Of a DNA stretch of 64,000 nt, positions 24,903-37,760 are shown piece after piece (positions within the stretch are counted from its first letter, which is position 1; each line of letters starts with the position of its first letter). The stretch spans positions 257,501 through 321,500 of the forward strand of contig JBAIZL010000216.1 in assembly GCA_036971475.1 (NCBI GenBank), read 5' to 3'. A program made the translations under genes and the position numbers. The stretch comes from Prosapia bicincta. Its lineage: Eukaryota; Arthropoda; Insecta; Hemiptera; Cercopidae. Under the pieces are notes generated by a model. It did no database searches, was not told where the DNA came from, and saw only the letters and a program-made list of their open reading frames with translations.

Positions 24903-24925
24903 AAGAGAGTGTGAGCTAATAGTAA
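24216..24925 (-). repeat. Interspersed repeat A, copy 5, interrupted by a TA-framed hairpin
   Basis: The repeat runs from AATATAAACAAAAACG and AGTTAATTCCTACTTAAATC to TATATTAACGATTGATATT (about 24620). Its far end, AGAGAGTGTGAGCTAATAG, resumes at about 24903-24921. Between them are two (TA)n tracts and a hairpin. The simplest reading is insertion or expansion inside an existing repeat A copy near its AT-rich end. Confidence 0.75.
24674..24900 (+). repeat. TA-framed hairpin element inside repeat A
   Basis: (TA)n at 24674-24727 is followed by CGCAGTAT and then GTTTTCTTGT (24736-24745). Perfect 13-base arms, TAAAGAACAAAAG (24753-24765) and CTTTTGTTCTTTA (24824-24836), then lead straight into (TA)n at 24835-24900. 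Read from the centre outward, both arms contain CTTGTA..TTTG-like sequence, similar to the arms of the element at 49815-50136. Confidence 0.7.
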
Positions 24926-24934
24926 AAATTATTC

Positions 24935-25353
24935 GTTTCTTTAGTAAATCTCCTTTATTATTGCAAGTTTCTTGGCCGTGAGTTTCAGTAAAAGAGAATC
25001 ATCGATGCTTTTAAAAATGAGGAAGGTTTTCGGTTGTTCAGCATAAACTTCTAACTGACGTTAGTTTTGCTCTTATGTCTCTTCTGTACTCGTTGAGATT
25101 TTCTGTTATCTTAGGGATTTTGCTGTCTCGAGCGGGCACAGTTGAGTAGGGTGTAGGCTTTCGTTACGTGGTGTTGCCGTAAGCATGTAGGTGGCCAGAC
25201 TGAGGAAAAGCACAACTTTATTTGCAACATAAAGATTAGAAACCTGATCACTTCCGTCATTCTTTGAAACGATCAAAAGATATGCATTGCTTACAGATGC
25301 GAGGTGAAAATACTAATAGGGCAGTGGGTTCTTGCTCCGTGTTGTAAAAGGAT
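24935..25353 (+). repeat. Interspersed repeat C, copy 2
   Basis: Second copy of the repeat at 2988-3463, same orientation, differing by scattered substitutions and small indels. It lies directly right of repeat A copy 5 and about 155 bp left of the 31-bp satellite. Confidence 0.85.
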
Positions 25354-25507
25354 GTTTGAAAAAGTGTCATTTAAAATTAGTTATTAGTTTATTAGGCTTC
25401 AAATTGGAACTAATGGAAGTTAAATGATTTCTATTTACCCAAAGTGTTTCTAAATCGTGAATACAATATGTAGCTTTGGTAAGTTCGGATGAAGTACTAG
25501 TTGTGTA

Positions 25508-28500
25508 CTATAACGTTGTCTATAGACTCTACCAAAGATTATAACGTTGTCTACAGATGCTAAAAATAACTTTAGTCTACAGACCCAACCTAATGTTATA
25601 ACGTTGTCTATAGACTCTACCAAAGATTATAACGTTGTCTACAGATGCTACCAATAACTTTAGTCTACAGACCCAACCTAATCTTATAACGTTGTCTATA
25701 GACTCTACCAAAGATTATAACGTTGTCTACAGATGCTACCAATAACTTTAGTCTACAGACCCAACCTAATGTTATAACGTTGTCTACAGACTCTACCAAA
25801 GGTTATAACGTTGTCTATAGACTCTACCAAAGATTATAACGTTGTCTACAGATGCTACCAATAAATTTAGTCTACAGACCCAACCTAATGTTATAACGTT
25901 GTCTACAGACTCTACCAAAGGTTATAACGTTGTCTATAGACTCTACCAAAGATTATAACGTTGTCTACAGATGCTACCAATACATTTAGTCTACAGACCC
26001 AACCTAATGTTATAACGTTGTCTACAGACACTACCAAAGATTATAACGTTGTCTATAGACTCTACCAAAGGTTATAACGTTGTCTACAGACTCTACCAAA
26101 GGATATAACGTTGTCTACAGACTCTACCAAAGATTATAACGTTGTCTACAGATGCTACCAATACATTTAGTCTACAGACCCAACCTAATGTTATAACGTT
26201 GTCTATAGACTCTACCAAAGGTTATAACGTTGGCTTCGGACTCTACCAAAGATTATAACGTTGTCTATAGACTCTACCAAAGGTTATAACGTTGTCTACA
26301 GACTCTACCAAAGGTTATAACGTTGTCTATAGACTCTACCAAAGATTTTAACGTTGTCTACAGATGCTACCAATAAATTTAGTCTACAGACCCAACCTAA
26401 TGTTATAACGTTGTCTACAGACTCTACCAAAGGTTATAACGTTGTCTAAAGACTCTACCAAAGGTTATAACTTTGGCTTCGGACTCTACCAAAGATTATA
26501 ACGTTATCTACAGACTTTACCAAAGGTTACAACTTTGTTTAAAGACTCTACCAAAGATTTTAACGTTGTCTACAAACTCTACCAAAGTTTATAACGTTCT
26601 CTACAGACTCTACCAAAGATTATAACGTTGTCTACAGACTCTACCAAAGATTATAACGTTGTCTACAGACTTTTCCAAAGTTTATAACGTTGTCTACAGA
26701 CTCTACCAAAGATTATAACGTTGTCTACAGACTCTACCAAAGATTATAACGTTATCTACAGACTCTATTAAAGATTATACCGTTGTCTAAAGATTCTACC
26801 AAAGATTATAACGTTGTCTACAGACTCTACCAAAGATTATAACGTTGTCTACAGACTCTACCAAAGATTATAACGTTGTCTACAGACTCTACCAAAGATT
26901 ATAACGTTGTCTAAAGACTCTACCAAAGATTATAAAGTTGTCTACAGACTTTACCAAAGATTATAACGTTGTCTACAGACTTCACCAAAGATTTTACCGT
27001 TGTCTACAGACTCTACCAAAGATTATAACGTTGTCTACAGACTCTACCAAAGATTATAACGTTGTCTACAGACTCTACCAAAGATTATAACGTTATCTAC
27101 AGACTCTATTAAAGATTATACCGTTGTCTACAGACTTTACCAAAGATTATAACGTTGTCTACAGCTCTACCAAAGATTATAACGTTATCTACAGACTCTA
27201 TAAAAGATTATACCGTTGTCTAAAGATTCTACCAAAGATTATAACGTTGTCTACAGACTCTACCAAAGATTATAAAGTTGTCTACAGACTCTATTAAAGA
27301 TTATACCGTTGTCTAAAGATTATAACGTTGTCTAAAGACTCTACCAAAGATTATAACGTTGTCTAAAGACTCTACCAAAGATTATAACGTTGTCTACAGA
27401 CTCTACCAAAGATTATAACGTTGTCTACAGACTCTACCAAAGATTATAACGTTGTCTACAGCTCTACCAAAGATTATAACGTTGTCTAAAGTCTCTACCA
27501 AAGATTATAACGTTGTCTACAGACTCTACCAAAGATTATAACGTTGTCTACAGACTCTATTAAAGATTATACCGTTGTCTACAGACTCTACCAAAGATTA
27601 TAACGTTGTCTACAGAATCTACCGAAGATTATAACGTTGTCTACAGACTCTACCAAAGATTATAACGTTGTCTACAGCTCTACCAAAGATTATAACGTTG
27701 TCTAAAGACTCTACCAAAGATTATAACGTTGTCTACAGCTCTACCAAAGATTATAACGTTGTCTAAAGACTCTACCAAAGATTATAACGTTGTCTTCAGA
27801 CTCTACCAAAGATTATAACGTTGTCTACAGACTCTACCAAAGATTATAACTTTGTCTACAGACTCTATTAAAGATTATACCGTTGTCTAAGGATTCTACC
27901 AAAGATTATAACGTTGTCTACAGACTCTACCAAAGATTATAACGTTGTCTACAGACTCTACCAAAGATTATAACGTTGTCTACAGACTCTACCAAAGATT
28001 ATAACGTTGTCTACAGACTCTACCAAAGATTATAACGTTGTCTGCAGACTCTACCAAAGATTATAACGTTGTCTACAGACTCTACCAAAGATTATAACGT
28101 TGTCTACAGACTCTACCAAAGATTATAACTTTGTCTACAGACTCTATTAAAGATTATACCGTTGTCTAAGGATTCTACCAAAGATTATAACGTTGTCTAC
28201 AGACTCTACCAAAGATTATAACGTTGTCTACAGACTCTACCAAAGATTATAACGTTGTCTACAGACTCTACCAAAGATTATAACGTTGTCTACAGACTCT
28301 ACCAAAGATTATAACGTTGTCTACAGACTCTACCAAAGATTATAAAGTTGTCTACAGACTCTATTAAAGATTATACCGTTGTCTAAAGATTCTACCAAAG
28401 ATTATAACGTTGTCTACAGACTCTACCAAAGATTATAACGTTGTCTACAGACTCTATTAAAGATTATACCGTTGTCTAAAGATTCTACCAAAGATTATAA

Positions 28501-31045
28501 CGTTGTCTACAGACTCTACCAAAGATTATAACGTTGTCTACAGACTCTACCAAAGATTATAAAGTTGTCTACAGACTCTACCAAAGATTATACCGTTGTC
28601 TAAAGACTCTACCAAAGATTATAACGTTGTCTACAGACTCTATTAAAGATTATAAAGTTGTCTACAGACTCTATTAAAGATTATACCGTTGTCTAAAGAT
28701 TCTACCAAAGATTATAACGTTGTCTACAGACTCTACCAAAGATTATAACGTTGTCTACAGACTCTATTAAAGATTATACCGTTGTCTAAAGTTTCTACCA
28801 AAGATTATAACGTTGTCTACAGACTCTACCAAAGATTATAACGTTGTCTACAGACTCTATTAAAGATTATACCGTTGTCTAAAGATTCTACCAAAGATTA
28901 TAACGTTGTCTACAGACTCTACCAAAGATTATAACGTTGTCTAAAGATTCTACCAAAGATTATAACGTTGTCTACAGACTCTACCAAAGATTATAACGTT
29001 GTCTACAGACTCTATTAAAGATTATACCGTTGTCTAAAGATTCTACCAAAGATTATAACGTTGTCTACAGACTCTACCAAAGATTATAACGTTGTCTACA
29101 GACTCTATTAAAGATTATACCGTTGTCTAAAGATTCTACCAAAGATTATAACGTTGTCTAAAGACTCTACCAAAGATTATAACGTTGTCTACAGACTCTA
29201 TTAAAGATTATACCGTTGTCTAAACATTCTACCAAAGATTATAACGTTGTCTACAGACTCTACCAAAGATTATAACGTTGTCTACAGACTCTATTAAAGA
29301 TTATACCGTTGTCTAAAGATTCTACCAAAGATTATAACGTTGTCTACAGACTCTACCAAAGATTATAACGTTGTCTACAGACTCTATTAAAGATTATTCC
29401 GTTGTCTAAAGATTCTACCAAAGATTATAACGTTGTCTACAGACTCTACCAAAGATTATACCGTTGTCTAAAGATTCTACCAAAGATTATAACGTTGTCT
29501 ACAGACTCTACCAAAGATTATAACGTTGTCTACAGACTCTATTAAAGATTATACCGTTGTCTAAAGATTCTACCAAAGATTATAACGTTGTCTACAGACT
29601 CTACCAAAGATTATAACGTTGTCTACAGACTCTATTAAAGATTATACCGTTGTCTAAAGATTCTACCAAAGATTATAACGTTGTCTACAGACTCTACCAA
29701 AGATTATAACGTTGTCTACAGACTCTATTAAAGATTATACCGTTGTCTAAAGATTCTACCAAAGATTATAACGTTGTCTACAGACTCTACCAAAGATTTT
29801 AACGTTGTCTACAGACTCTACCAAAGATTATAACGTTGTCTGCAGACTCTACCAAAGATTATAACGTTGTCTAAAGACTCTATCAAAGATTATAACGTTG
29901 TCTTCAGACTTTACCAAAGGTTATAACGTTGTCTAAAGACTCTACCAAAGATTATAACGTTGTCTACAGACTCTACCAAAGATTATAACGTTGTCTACAG
30001 ACTCTACCAAAGATTATAACGTTGTCTAAAGACTCTACCAAAGATTATAACGTTGTCTGCAGACTCTACCAAAGATTATAACGTTGTCTACAGACTCTAC
30101 CAAAGATTATAACGTTGTCTAAAGACTCTACCAAAGATTATAACGTTGTCTGCAGACTCTACCAAAGATTATAACGTTGTCTACAGACTCTATTAAAGAT
30201 TATAACGTTGCCTTCAGACTTTACCAAAAGTTATAACGTTATCTAAAGATTCTACCAAAGATTATAACGTTGTCTACAGACTCTACCTAAGGTTATAACG
30301 TTGTCTAAAGACTCTACCAAAGGTTATAACGTTGTCTAAAGACTCTACCAAAGATTATAACGTTGCCTTCACACTTTACCAAAGGTTATAACGTTGTCTA
30401 ACGACTCTACCAAAGGTTATAACGTTGTCTAAAGACTCTGCCAAAGGTTATAACGTTGTCTAAAGACTCTACCAAAGATTATAACGTTCCCTTCAGACTC
30501 TACCAAAGGTTATAACGTTGTCTAAAGACTCTACCAAAGATTTTAACGTTATCTAAAGACTGTGCCAAAGGTTATAACGTTGTCTAAAGAGTCTACCAAA
30601 GATTATGACGTTGTCTACAGACTCTACCACAGGTTTGAACTTTGTCTAAAGACTTTTCCAAAGATTATAACGTTGTCTACAGACTCTACCAAAGGATATA
30701 ACGTTGTCTAAAGACTGTACCAAAGATTATAACGTTGTCTAAAAACTTTGCCAAAGATGATAACGTTAACTACAGACTCTACCAAAGGTTATAACGTTGT
30801 CTAAAGACTGTACCAAAGGTTATAGCGTTGTCTACAGACTCTACCAAAGGTTATAACGTTGTCTTAAGACTCTACCAAAGATTATAACGTTGTCTACAGA
30901 CTCTACCAAAGGTTATAACGTTGTCTAAAGACTGTACCAAAGATTATAACGTTGTCTAAAGACTTTGCCAAAGATGATAACGTTAACTACAGACTCTACC
31001 AAAGGTTATAACGTTGTCTAAAGACTCTACCTAATGTTATTTCAT
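25508..31045. repeat. 31-bp satellite with higher-order zones, about 178 copies
   Basis: The basic unit is TATAACGTTGTCTACAGA followed by CTCTACCAAAGAT. Three zones are visible. At about 25508-26470 an 88-bp composite combines two units with a 26-bp variant containing TTTAGTCTACAGACCCAACC. At about 28340-29790 a regular 93-bp triplet alternates CTCTATTAAAG...TATACCG, GATTCTACC and GACTCTACC units. From about 29850 to the end, units are more diverged with AAAGACTCTACCAAAGG and single-base changes. A decayed right edge, a homogenised centre and a distinct left edge are typical of satellite evolution by unequal exchange. No spacers, so not CRISPR; no coding. Confidence 0.97.
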
Positions 31046-32032
31046 TGCATAAATGAAAGTATGGCTAGTTGTTGCTATGATTAGGGCTAATAGGCTTTTT
31101 ATCTCAAAGAATACATTAATTACGAGGCTCAGCCTGGAGGCATTACCTAACGATTGACAGACTCTGTGTGGACCAAGTTCCATTAAACGGGTTATTTAAT
31201 TAAAGCCGCTTATATTACAAGTAATCCAGTTACACTGGGCACCATGCACGAATCCTTTCGCCGGAGTAATTCAAGGCAGTCCACTTACCTTGACTTTCAG
31301 AGCATTCTTGGAAAATTTAACAAACCCTTCCCAAAGCGGTTGTAATACAATTATATAGGTTTATCTTCAGCCATTGTTTCTTTCAATTGATCCGGCTTAT
31401 TACTTTTTGACGTTAATATTTTGTATATAAAAAGGATAATTTTTAAACAGATTTATTTCAAAATATTTTAAAACGTCATTGTTTATTTTAAAACGTCATA
31501 AATTATTGGTTGTTAGAACTTGCATGCTAATGTACACCGTTTTTTGCTTTGTACGTGTATACTTGACACATTTGAAGCAGGACTAAATGTTGCATCCGAA
31601 ACTGTTATCATGTGACATATTTTTAAAAAATATATAAATCAGAACTAACAATTTTATAACCACAACTAAGATTATAATTGTAGATTTTTTCTCCTGTTAG
31701 TGCAGGGCAGGCGGATTAAATTACCCGATACGAAAAAGGTTTAGTTATCGATGGAAAAGGCAGGTAATATTATTCCATTCCTAACAGCAAAACTGCTTTG
31801 ATTCTTTAGAAAGGGGTTTTCCATAAGCACGGAACGTCTGTGTGGGTATACATGAGTTTATAACCAGTAAATCTGAAACAACGCCAAATGATATTATGAA
31901 ATGCAAGTCATAAACAAATCATTCTGTCAGTAAAACATTCCAAAAAATACTGATGAAGACAACATTATTTGTAAAACGTTTTTGATTGAGATTAAAAGTT
32001 TTAATATTAGACGAACACGTCTTGGTTAGCCG
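31046..32032. other. Spacer, no gene seen
   Basis: 31070-31340 is somewhat GC-richer, with nothing recognisable. 31951-31990 carries TACTGATGAAGACAAC...TGTAAAACG, a loose single copy of the CTGATGA...AAAACG motif found in the foldback repeats. Confidence 0.4.
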
Positions 32033-32690
32033 TATATGATAAGAAAACTGCAAGAGGAATGTGAGGCAGCAGGCTTAACAATAAACATTTCAAAATGTGA
32101 ATATCTAATAGTAGGCACAGACGAGATTTGCGGCCTTAGCTTAGGAAATAGCGAGATAAAGAGGATGGAAACGTGTAAATATCTGGGGACGATCTTTAAT
32201 GAGAAAGGCGTTAGGGAGGATGAAACCAGGGAAACAATAAACAAAGGCAGAGCAGTGACACGAACCTTAATGGTAACCACGATTGAAACAAGTAACACAT
32301 TTATAAAAGTATTCTAGTGGATTATACTCTACGGTTCAGAGGTATAAGAAGTTATCGAGCTAATAAAAAGAAATTATGACGATGTAAATGGATTATTTAC
32401 GACGAGGCGACGGTAAATTGAAATTTGAAATAGTCAGAAATGGATAAAAGTATAAAAGACGGCCATTGGCATGGTTTGGACATGTAAAGAGAATGGCAGA
32501 AGACAGGTGGCCACGAAAGGACTACAGTGGCTTCATTCTGAGAAAAGAAAGAAAGGACAACCACGAAGAAGTTGGAGTCATGGCATCGACGAAGCAATGA
32601 CTGCAAGAAGCCTAGAACAGGCATTAACGTATGAAAGAACAAACTGCTGATTGGGGACGGAGAGGCGGCCACAGCTATAATAGATCAGTT
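32033..32690 (+). pseudogene. 5'-truncated non-LTR retrotransposon reverse-transcriptase tail
   Basis: The frame 32036-32317 reads MIRKLQEECEAAGLTINISK and then CKYLGTIFNEKG, the thumb-proximal part of a non-LTR reverse transcriptase (the YLG motif). It stops at TAG, after which WIILYGSEV continues the expected protein. Further on, KKGQPRRSW and IDEAMTARSLEQA match the usual C-terminal tail, followed by stops. Several nonsense codons and frame changes make it dead. The catalytic YADD region is absent because the copy is truncated at about 32033. An RTE-like or related clade is likely; I am not sure which. Confidence 0.8.
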
Positions 32691-33797
32691 ATATATATAT
32701 TTACATACATTAGACAGTAACTGTTTCTGATTTACATCTTACACAACTATGCCGTATTCTTACAAGCACTGGACGTAAGATAGCTTCAAATAAAGAATCC
32801 TCAGCATATCCTCATATTGGTGTCAAGTAAAAATTTCCTACCCCAAAAAATGTTTGTATAAAACGTTATTGAAAATCCATCCACAAAACCGATAATGGGT
32901 AATTTAAAAATATCCCAAGATAGATTCATACCGTTTATTGTCGATGCTATGGACTTCTACACGAGTTTTACTATCTTCAAGTTGAAAATAGATCGGTTGT
33001 AACCTGTAGATGTCATTGAAGGTTTGTAATAAGCCAAAATGTCATATTTGTCTTTTAACTGTTTATTATTAAATGTAAATGTTTAAATATGATTGTTTGT
33101 AATTTTGTGTGCATGCATCCTTGAATATAGTACATGCGTGTAGTAAAAAAATAATACAATTTTCAATTGTGTAACTTTTAAAATTATTGTATTATTCAAT
33201 CTTGACCAAAACGATGATTATATATCACAAAATAAAGTTAGTGTTGTTCTAAAGATTAGAACTAATAAAATGACGTATTTTGCCTTTCACGTTAATGTTT
33301 TATGTATTACTAACTATTAAAACTAAAGTTTTTAAAAATAATTTTCTGGTTTCTTCTTGTTTAATGATATTTTTGGGAATAATAGATAGCTCAAGCCAGT
33401 CTATTTGGTTTTAAATGTTTAATTGCGTCTTTGTTTTCAGTGCTTGTAGTTTTAAAGGTTAGTAAGCCTGGCTTATATCTATTCTACTAATTAAATGAGT
33501 ATAGAGTAAGATTAGATCACATACATTTTACTGATTTATTAATAATCTGTATAACCTAGATACAAATATATTTATTTATTTATTAATCTGATTTACCAAG
33601 AAACCTTTTGAAACAATTTGCGTACACTGCCAACAGCAAAAACAACAATGTAGCAGTTACTTGAATTTTGTTGTAGCTTTTTTGTTGTACAAAGCTCTGG
33701 AGGGTATCAATATATTGTATCAATGAAAAGCTTCGAGCACTTTCTGTTATAAGTATTCTTATAAATGAATTGTATGTTCATTATTGCATAAATATTT

Positions 33798-33800
<3 letters not shown>
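32691..33800. other. AT-rich spacer, no gene seen
   Basis: No open frame or element recognised. Confidence 0.5.
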
Positions 33801-33829
<29 letters not shown>

Positions 33830-33838
33830 TAAATATTT

Positions 33839-33884
<46 letters not shown>

Positions 33885-33890
33885 ATATAC
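33801..33890. repeat. Two (TA)n tracts in a short duplication
   Basis: AAATATTTAACAATATATAT occurs twice in a row (near 33789 and 33833), each time leading into a (TA)n tract. Confidence 0.9.
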
Positions 33891-34917
33891 AAATAATGAA
33901 TGTAAAATATATATTTAGATTTAAATGAAATAAATGTTTTTTATACCTAAATGTTTTAATTCTCGTTGTCGCTGTCTCACATATTTAAATAAATTAAATA
34001 TTTAATTATATATAAATGTTATCAATCAATTATTTGTGAGATTTTTAAAGAAATTTTATGAAAGAAATCCTTTCAAAAATAATAACAAGAAGTAATAACA
34101 AGTGTAAGATAGGGTTGGTGAAAAATGGAGGATGTGATGGGAAGTGCATGTGGAGACATTGACCGAGTGAGGTATTACAGTTAGATTAGGTTAGGTTAGT
34201 GTTGAGGTGAAGATGAAAGTAAACCTGCCCGAGTAACCTTGCCGGGAACATCTTCAGACTCATCCGACAGCATTCCTGCATAACCTCACTTCACTGCGGT
34301 GCAACGTAAGTTCCTGACACTGAACTTAACCTCATCACCTGATGTAACAGTAAAATCACAAACGCCGTTACGATATTTGATGCCTAGTTTAGCTTAAACA
34401 CTGTTGCCAAATTTACCCTAAATGAGTAGGTTTACAGTTGAGCGATATCGATTTAGTTATTTATTTTAGTCAGTTCATTTATATTATATAAATAAATAAA
34501 ACCAATTCTAACCATTGATATATGCTAATTCTAATTTAACATATGTTATGTATCTTGCATTATTCATTCCTGAGGATATTGGTACTGTTTACCAACGAAA
34601 TGTTTTTAACACAAAATATAATATTTGAATTACCTCAGTTATTTTAATTATTTAAAAAAAAAAAAAACATTTTTATATTTATGTACTGTATATATAAATA
34701 TACCACTGTCGCCTTGTAAATAAATACATGCTGATACAGGCAGACGACCGCACGCGCTCGCACAAAAGTACGGACAAGGATGCAAATAATTTAATAAAAA
34801 ATAAATCCTGGTACAATACAGGAAACGAGGTGGTTTGTTTTATTTTCTACAAATCTTGGTAAATGTTTTATAAATAAATAAATATATGCTAACACAGACA
34901 TACGCACGACTAGTGCG
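33891..34917. other. Spacer with a half copy of the hairpin-motif repeat
   Basis: 34567-34660 holds CCTGAGGATATTGGTACTG, TTTACCAACGAAATG and TTTGAATTACCTCAGTTAT, a single unpaired arm of the kind found in the element at 49815-50136 and ending in an A-rich run. TTAGATTAGGTTAGGTTAG at 34181-34199 resembles insect telomere repeat (TTAGG)n but is too short to mean much. No gene. Confidence 0.5.
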
Positions 34918-35098
34918 CGCGCACACACGAACACACACAACACATACACACAAACAAACACACACACACACACAACACATACATGTATACATACATACAC
35001 ACAAACACTCACACACAGGCACACGCACACTCACATTCACAGACACACACACACACACACACACACAGACAGAAACAAACACACACACACACGCATGT
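34918..35098. repeat. Imperfect (CA)n microsatellite
   Basis: CA-rich tract with many TA, GA and AA interruptions. Overlapping open frames are low-complexity artefacts. Confidence 0.95.
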
Positions 35099-35640
35099 GA
35101 CAATTATCTCCAAATTTCTATTCTTCTGGTGCAATACAGAGGTGTGTAATAATTTTGTTAGCTTCCACATACCTAGGTAAATTATGAAACCCGAAATCAC
35201 CTAAACACTGGGTAAAGTTTTGCAACAACTCTAGGGAAACTATCCGTATGGAGACCGTTCGTGTGGCAGAGAGTTGCACACGGGGAGTGTCTGGAAGCGA
35301 ACACCGTATCGGGTTTCCAGTGTTTAGAAACGTCGCCTCGTGAGAGACTACTTACTTCACCGCTGTGGAAGTCTCCCAGATCCTAATCAAGATACAATTG
35401 TGTACATTTCTGCTTGTATCACTTAGTTTATGACGCGTGAATAAATTTTGTGTGATCCACGAGGCGATGACGCAAACAGCCGCGCTACTGTGTGTCCTGG
35501 GCAGGACGTGTTGTGCAAAGCATTGCCTTGGCAAGTCTGGGTAATTCGGTGGTCTAATAAGAGGGGTTGAGTGAACAAATAGTTTGACGCAATATTAAAA
35601 CTGCACAGAGAGAATGAAAACTTATAGGGAACCTTGTAAT
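35099..35640. other. Spacer, no gene supported
   Basis: CTAAACACTGG (near 35200) and CCAGTGTTTAG (near 35318) form an 11-base inverted pair. Two minus frames (35352-35644) have no recognised domain. Confidence 0.45.
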
Positions 35641-35790
35641 GCAATATCGATAACTAGATTGTTGTCATCATCAGGCCTATAACACATAATGGAAGTTTAT
35701 ATTTAATATGATGATGATAATGATCTAGTAATCGAAACGTTGCCGTAGCAGAATAAAATATACTTGACTCGCAAAACAAATGTCTTATTG
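35641..35790. repeat. Foldback repeat with divergent CTGATGATG arms
   Basis: Left arm on the minus strand reads GCCTGATGATGACAACAATC then TAGTTATCGATATTGC (35645-35680). The right arm on the plus strand reads ATGATGATGATAATGATC then TAGTAATCGAAACGTTGCC (35709-35745), followed by GCAGAATAAAATATAC. Same outward geometry as the foldbacks at 22895 and 56935. Confidence 0.6.
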
Positions 35791-37307
35791 CTATTACCAA
35801 ATCTGTGTGAGTGTTACCTGAATTAATTATGCAATATCATACATTTAGTCATGAAAAAACTGACCAAAGACAATTTATGTTGCATTTGTTTAAAAATATT
35901 GATATTATGTGACTTTTATTTTATATGTATTACCACAATATCTCAAGTTTTATTTAGTAACAATAACTCTCTTTTTTTATTGCAAATTGTAAGCCCTTTT
36001 ATACGAAATTTAATAACATCTTGGAAAATATACGCAACAGTTTAGTTGTCATATTAGCCAAAGGTTATAAAATAACCAGCCACAAGTTTATTTATTTAGT
36101 GCAACGTTTTGGGCAACTTTTAAACGAAATAATCACTTAAACAATAAGATTCACCGAACGCATATATAAAATACAAGTACACTCACAACAATAATCTAAA
36201 ACTTTTAAACGAAAACTAAATTGAAAATTTAATTAAAATTTGATAAAATAACCCACCAACGTGGTGAATCATAAATTTATCTAAAACATTTTTCTAAACA
36301 GTAACAAAACTGACAGAGTTTCTACCCCAAACCTGTGACTCGATATTCGACCGAATTATCTCGGGTGCTCAAATTAACATGAATTCTAACCTATTATTAT
36401 GGTATAGTTGAGTCTTGTATCCAGTATTACATTATATAATGTCCTTATTTTTACTGCCGGACACTTTTAAAGACTCGGCGATGTGAGAATTATCTGGGCT
36501 ATCAAAGCATTGAAAGTTGTTCAGCTGTGTTGAATGAGTCGGTAGAGTAAACTTTGTGTTTTATAATAGGACAAGACCATGACGAAGGTGTCTAGTCACA
36601 TTAAGGGTAACAACCATTAAACTCCTTTCGGCTCGTCGCAACACGTGTTTCGGATTATGTAATCATATTTAGGGAATGAAAAAAACGCTTTAAAGTGAAG
36701 GTCTCGTTATTTGAAAGTACAACCTTGATCAAATGTCTGGACTAAAAACAATGTAAATTACTGGCTTTTAAAGAAAACTTTACGTAGTTAGCAATATAAA
36801 TAAGACAGAGTTAAACATAATTGCTCTACATAATTCACGTTTTTGACCATTTCGTCCCTGACGCAACAATGACTCCATTAACCTGGCGCCAATATTGATG
36901 CTTAAACATTTACCGCAATAAAGTCTAAGCTTATTCTCGTTACATTCTATTTTGATAGAATAAATTAATAAATCTACGATTTAACGTTTAATATTTTTTT
37001 CTGTGAGCCAGCTTCATGTAATCAATTCTTAGTAGTTTATATAGCAGTATTTGGCTAGACCAAGTAAATATTAATATAACTTGTGTCTAAAATCTTATTT
37101 ACCTAATGTCATTTGTTCCGGCGTTTTCGAGCTATTTGGGTTTAGCAAATCGCCTGAAAGTGCTATTTACTTATTTAAAGTTTCTGAAACTGAAGTTCTT
37201 AGGAATTATATCACGCTAACAAAATTTGAGTTGTTTTGATCTGTTATGATCGTTGTCCCATTACAATCCAATGTTGTAGAACGTGTTCAATGTATTGTAA
37301 CTATTTA
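35791..37307. other. AT-rich spacer, no gene seen
   Basis: 36060-36155, read on the minus strand, contains CCCAAAACGTTGCAC followed by TAAATAAATAAAC and may be another half copy of a foldback-type repeat. A 64-codon plus frame (35851-36045) is hydrophobic and low in complexity and is not supported. Confidence 0.4.
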
Positions 37308-37760
37308 ATTTATTCTATTAGTACACACTCTCCTTATGTATACGTTATTCAGATTTTCAATCGTTAATAAAATACTTTTTATTCATCCGCTCAAATTTAA
37401 GTACAATTTTTAAAGCATATAGTGGTAGGCATTTGTTGATAATACAGTATTTTTACATATTAATCCATTAATTATATTTTAAATAAATTACTTTTAGTTT
37501 TATATGGGAGAAAAACTTTTCACATAAGTAACAATTTATGCAATATAGTTATTTTGTTTCATTTGGCTTAAATTAAGTGACAACATATGATTTTGTAAAA
37601 CAGATGCTTTTTAAGTTATAGGTCATCTTGTAGAACATCTGTTTAACGCATAGGTTATGTTACTTTAATTATTTTAATTGTAATTATTTAATAAAAAGTA
37701 ATTAAAATCAAATTTTGCTTTGTTTACCTAATTAGGAACTGACTTTAAAAATATTCTGTA
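37308..37760 (+). repeat. Interspersed repeat A, copy 6 (near full length)
   Basis: CTATTAGTACACACTCTCC, ATCGTTAATAAAATAC, TATATGGGAGAAAAAC, ATATAGTTATTTTGTTTC, TAACGCATAGGTTATGTTAC and AATTAGGAACTGACTTT occur in the family order. Confidence 0.82.

Noticed and set aside
34181..34199. TTAGG telomere-like repeats
   Set aside because: Only about three to four degenerate units inside unique sequence; chance or an old repair scar is as likely.
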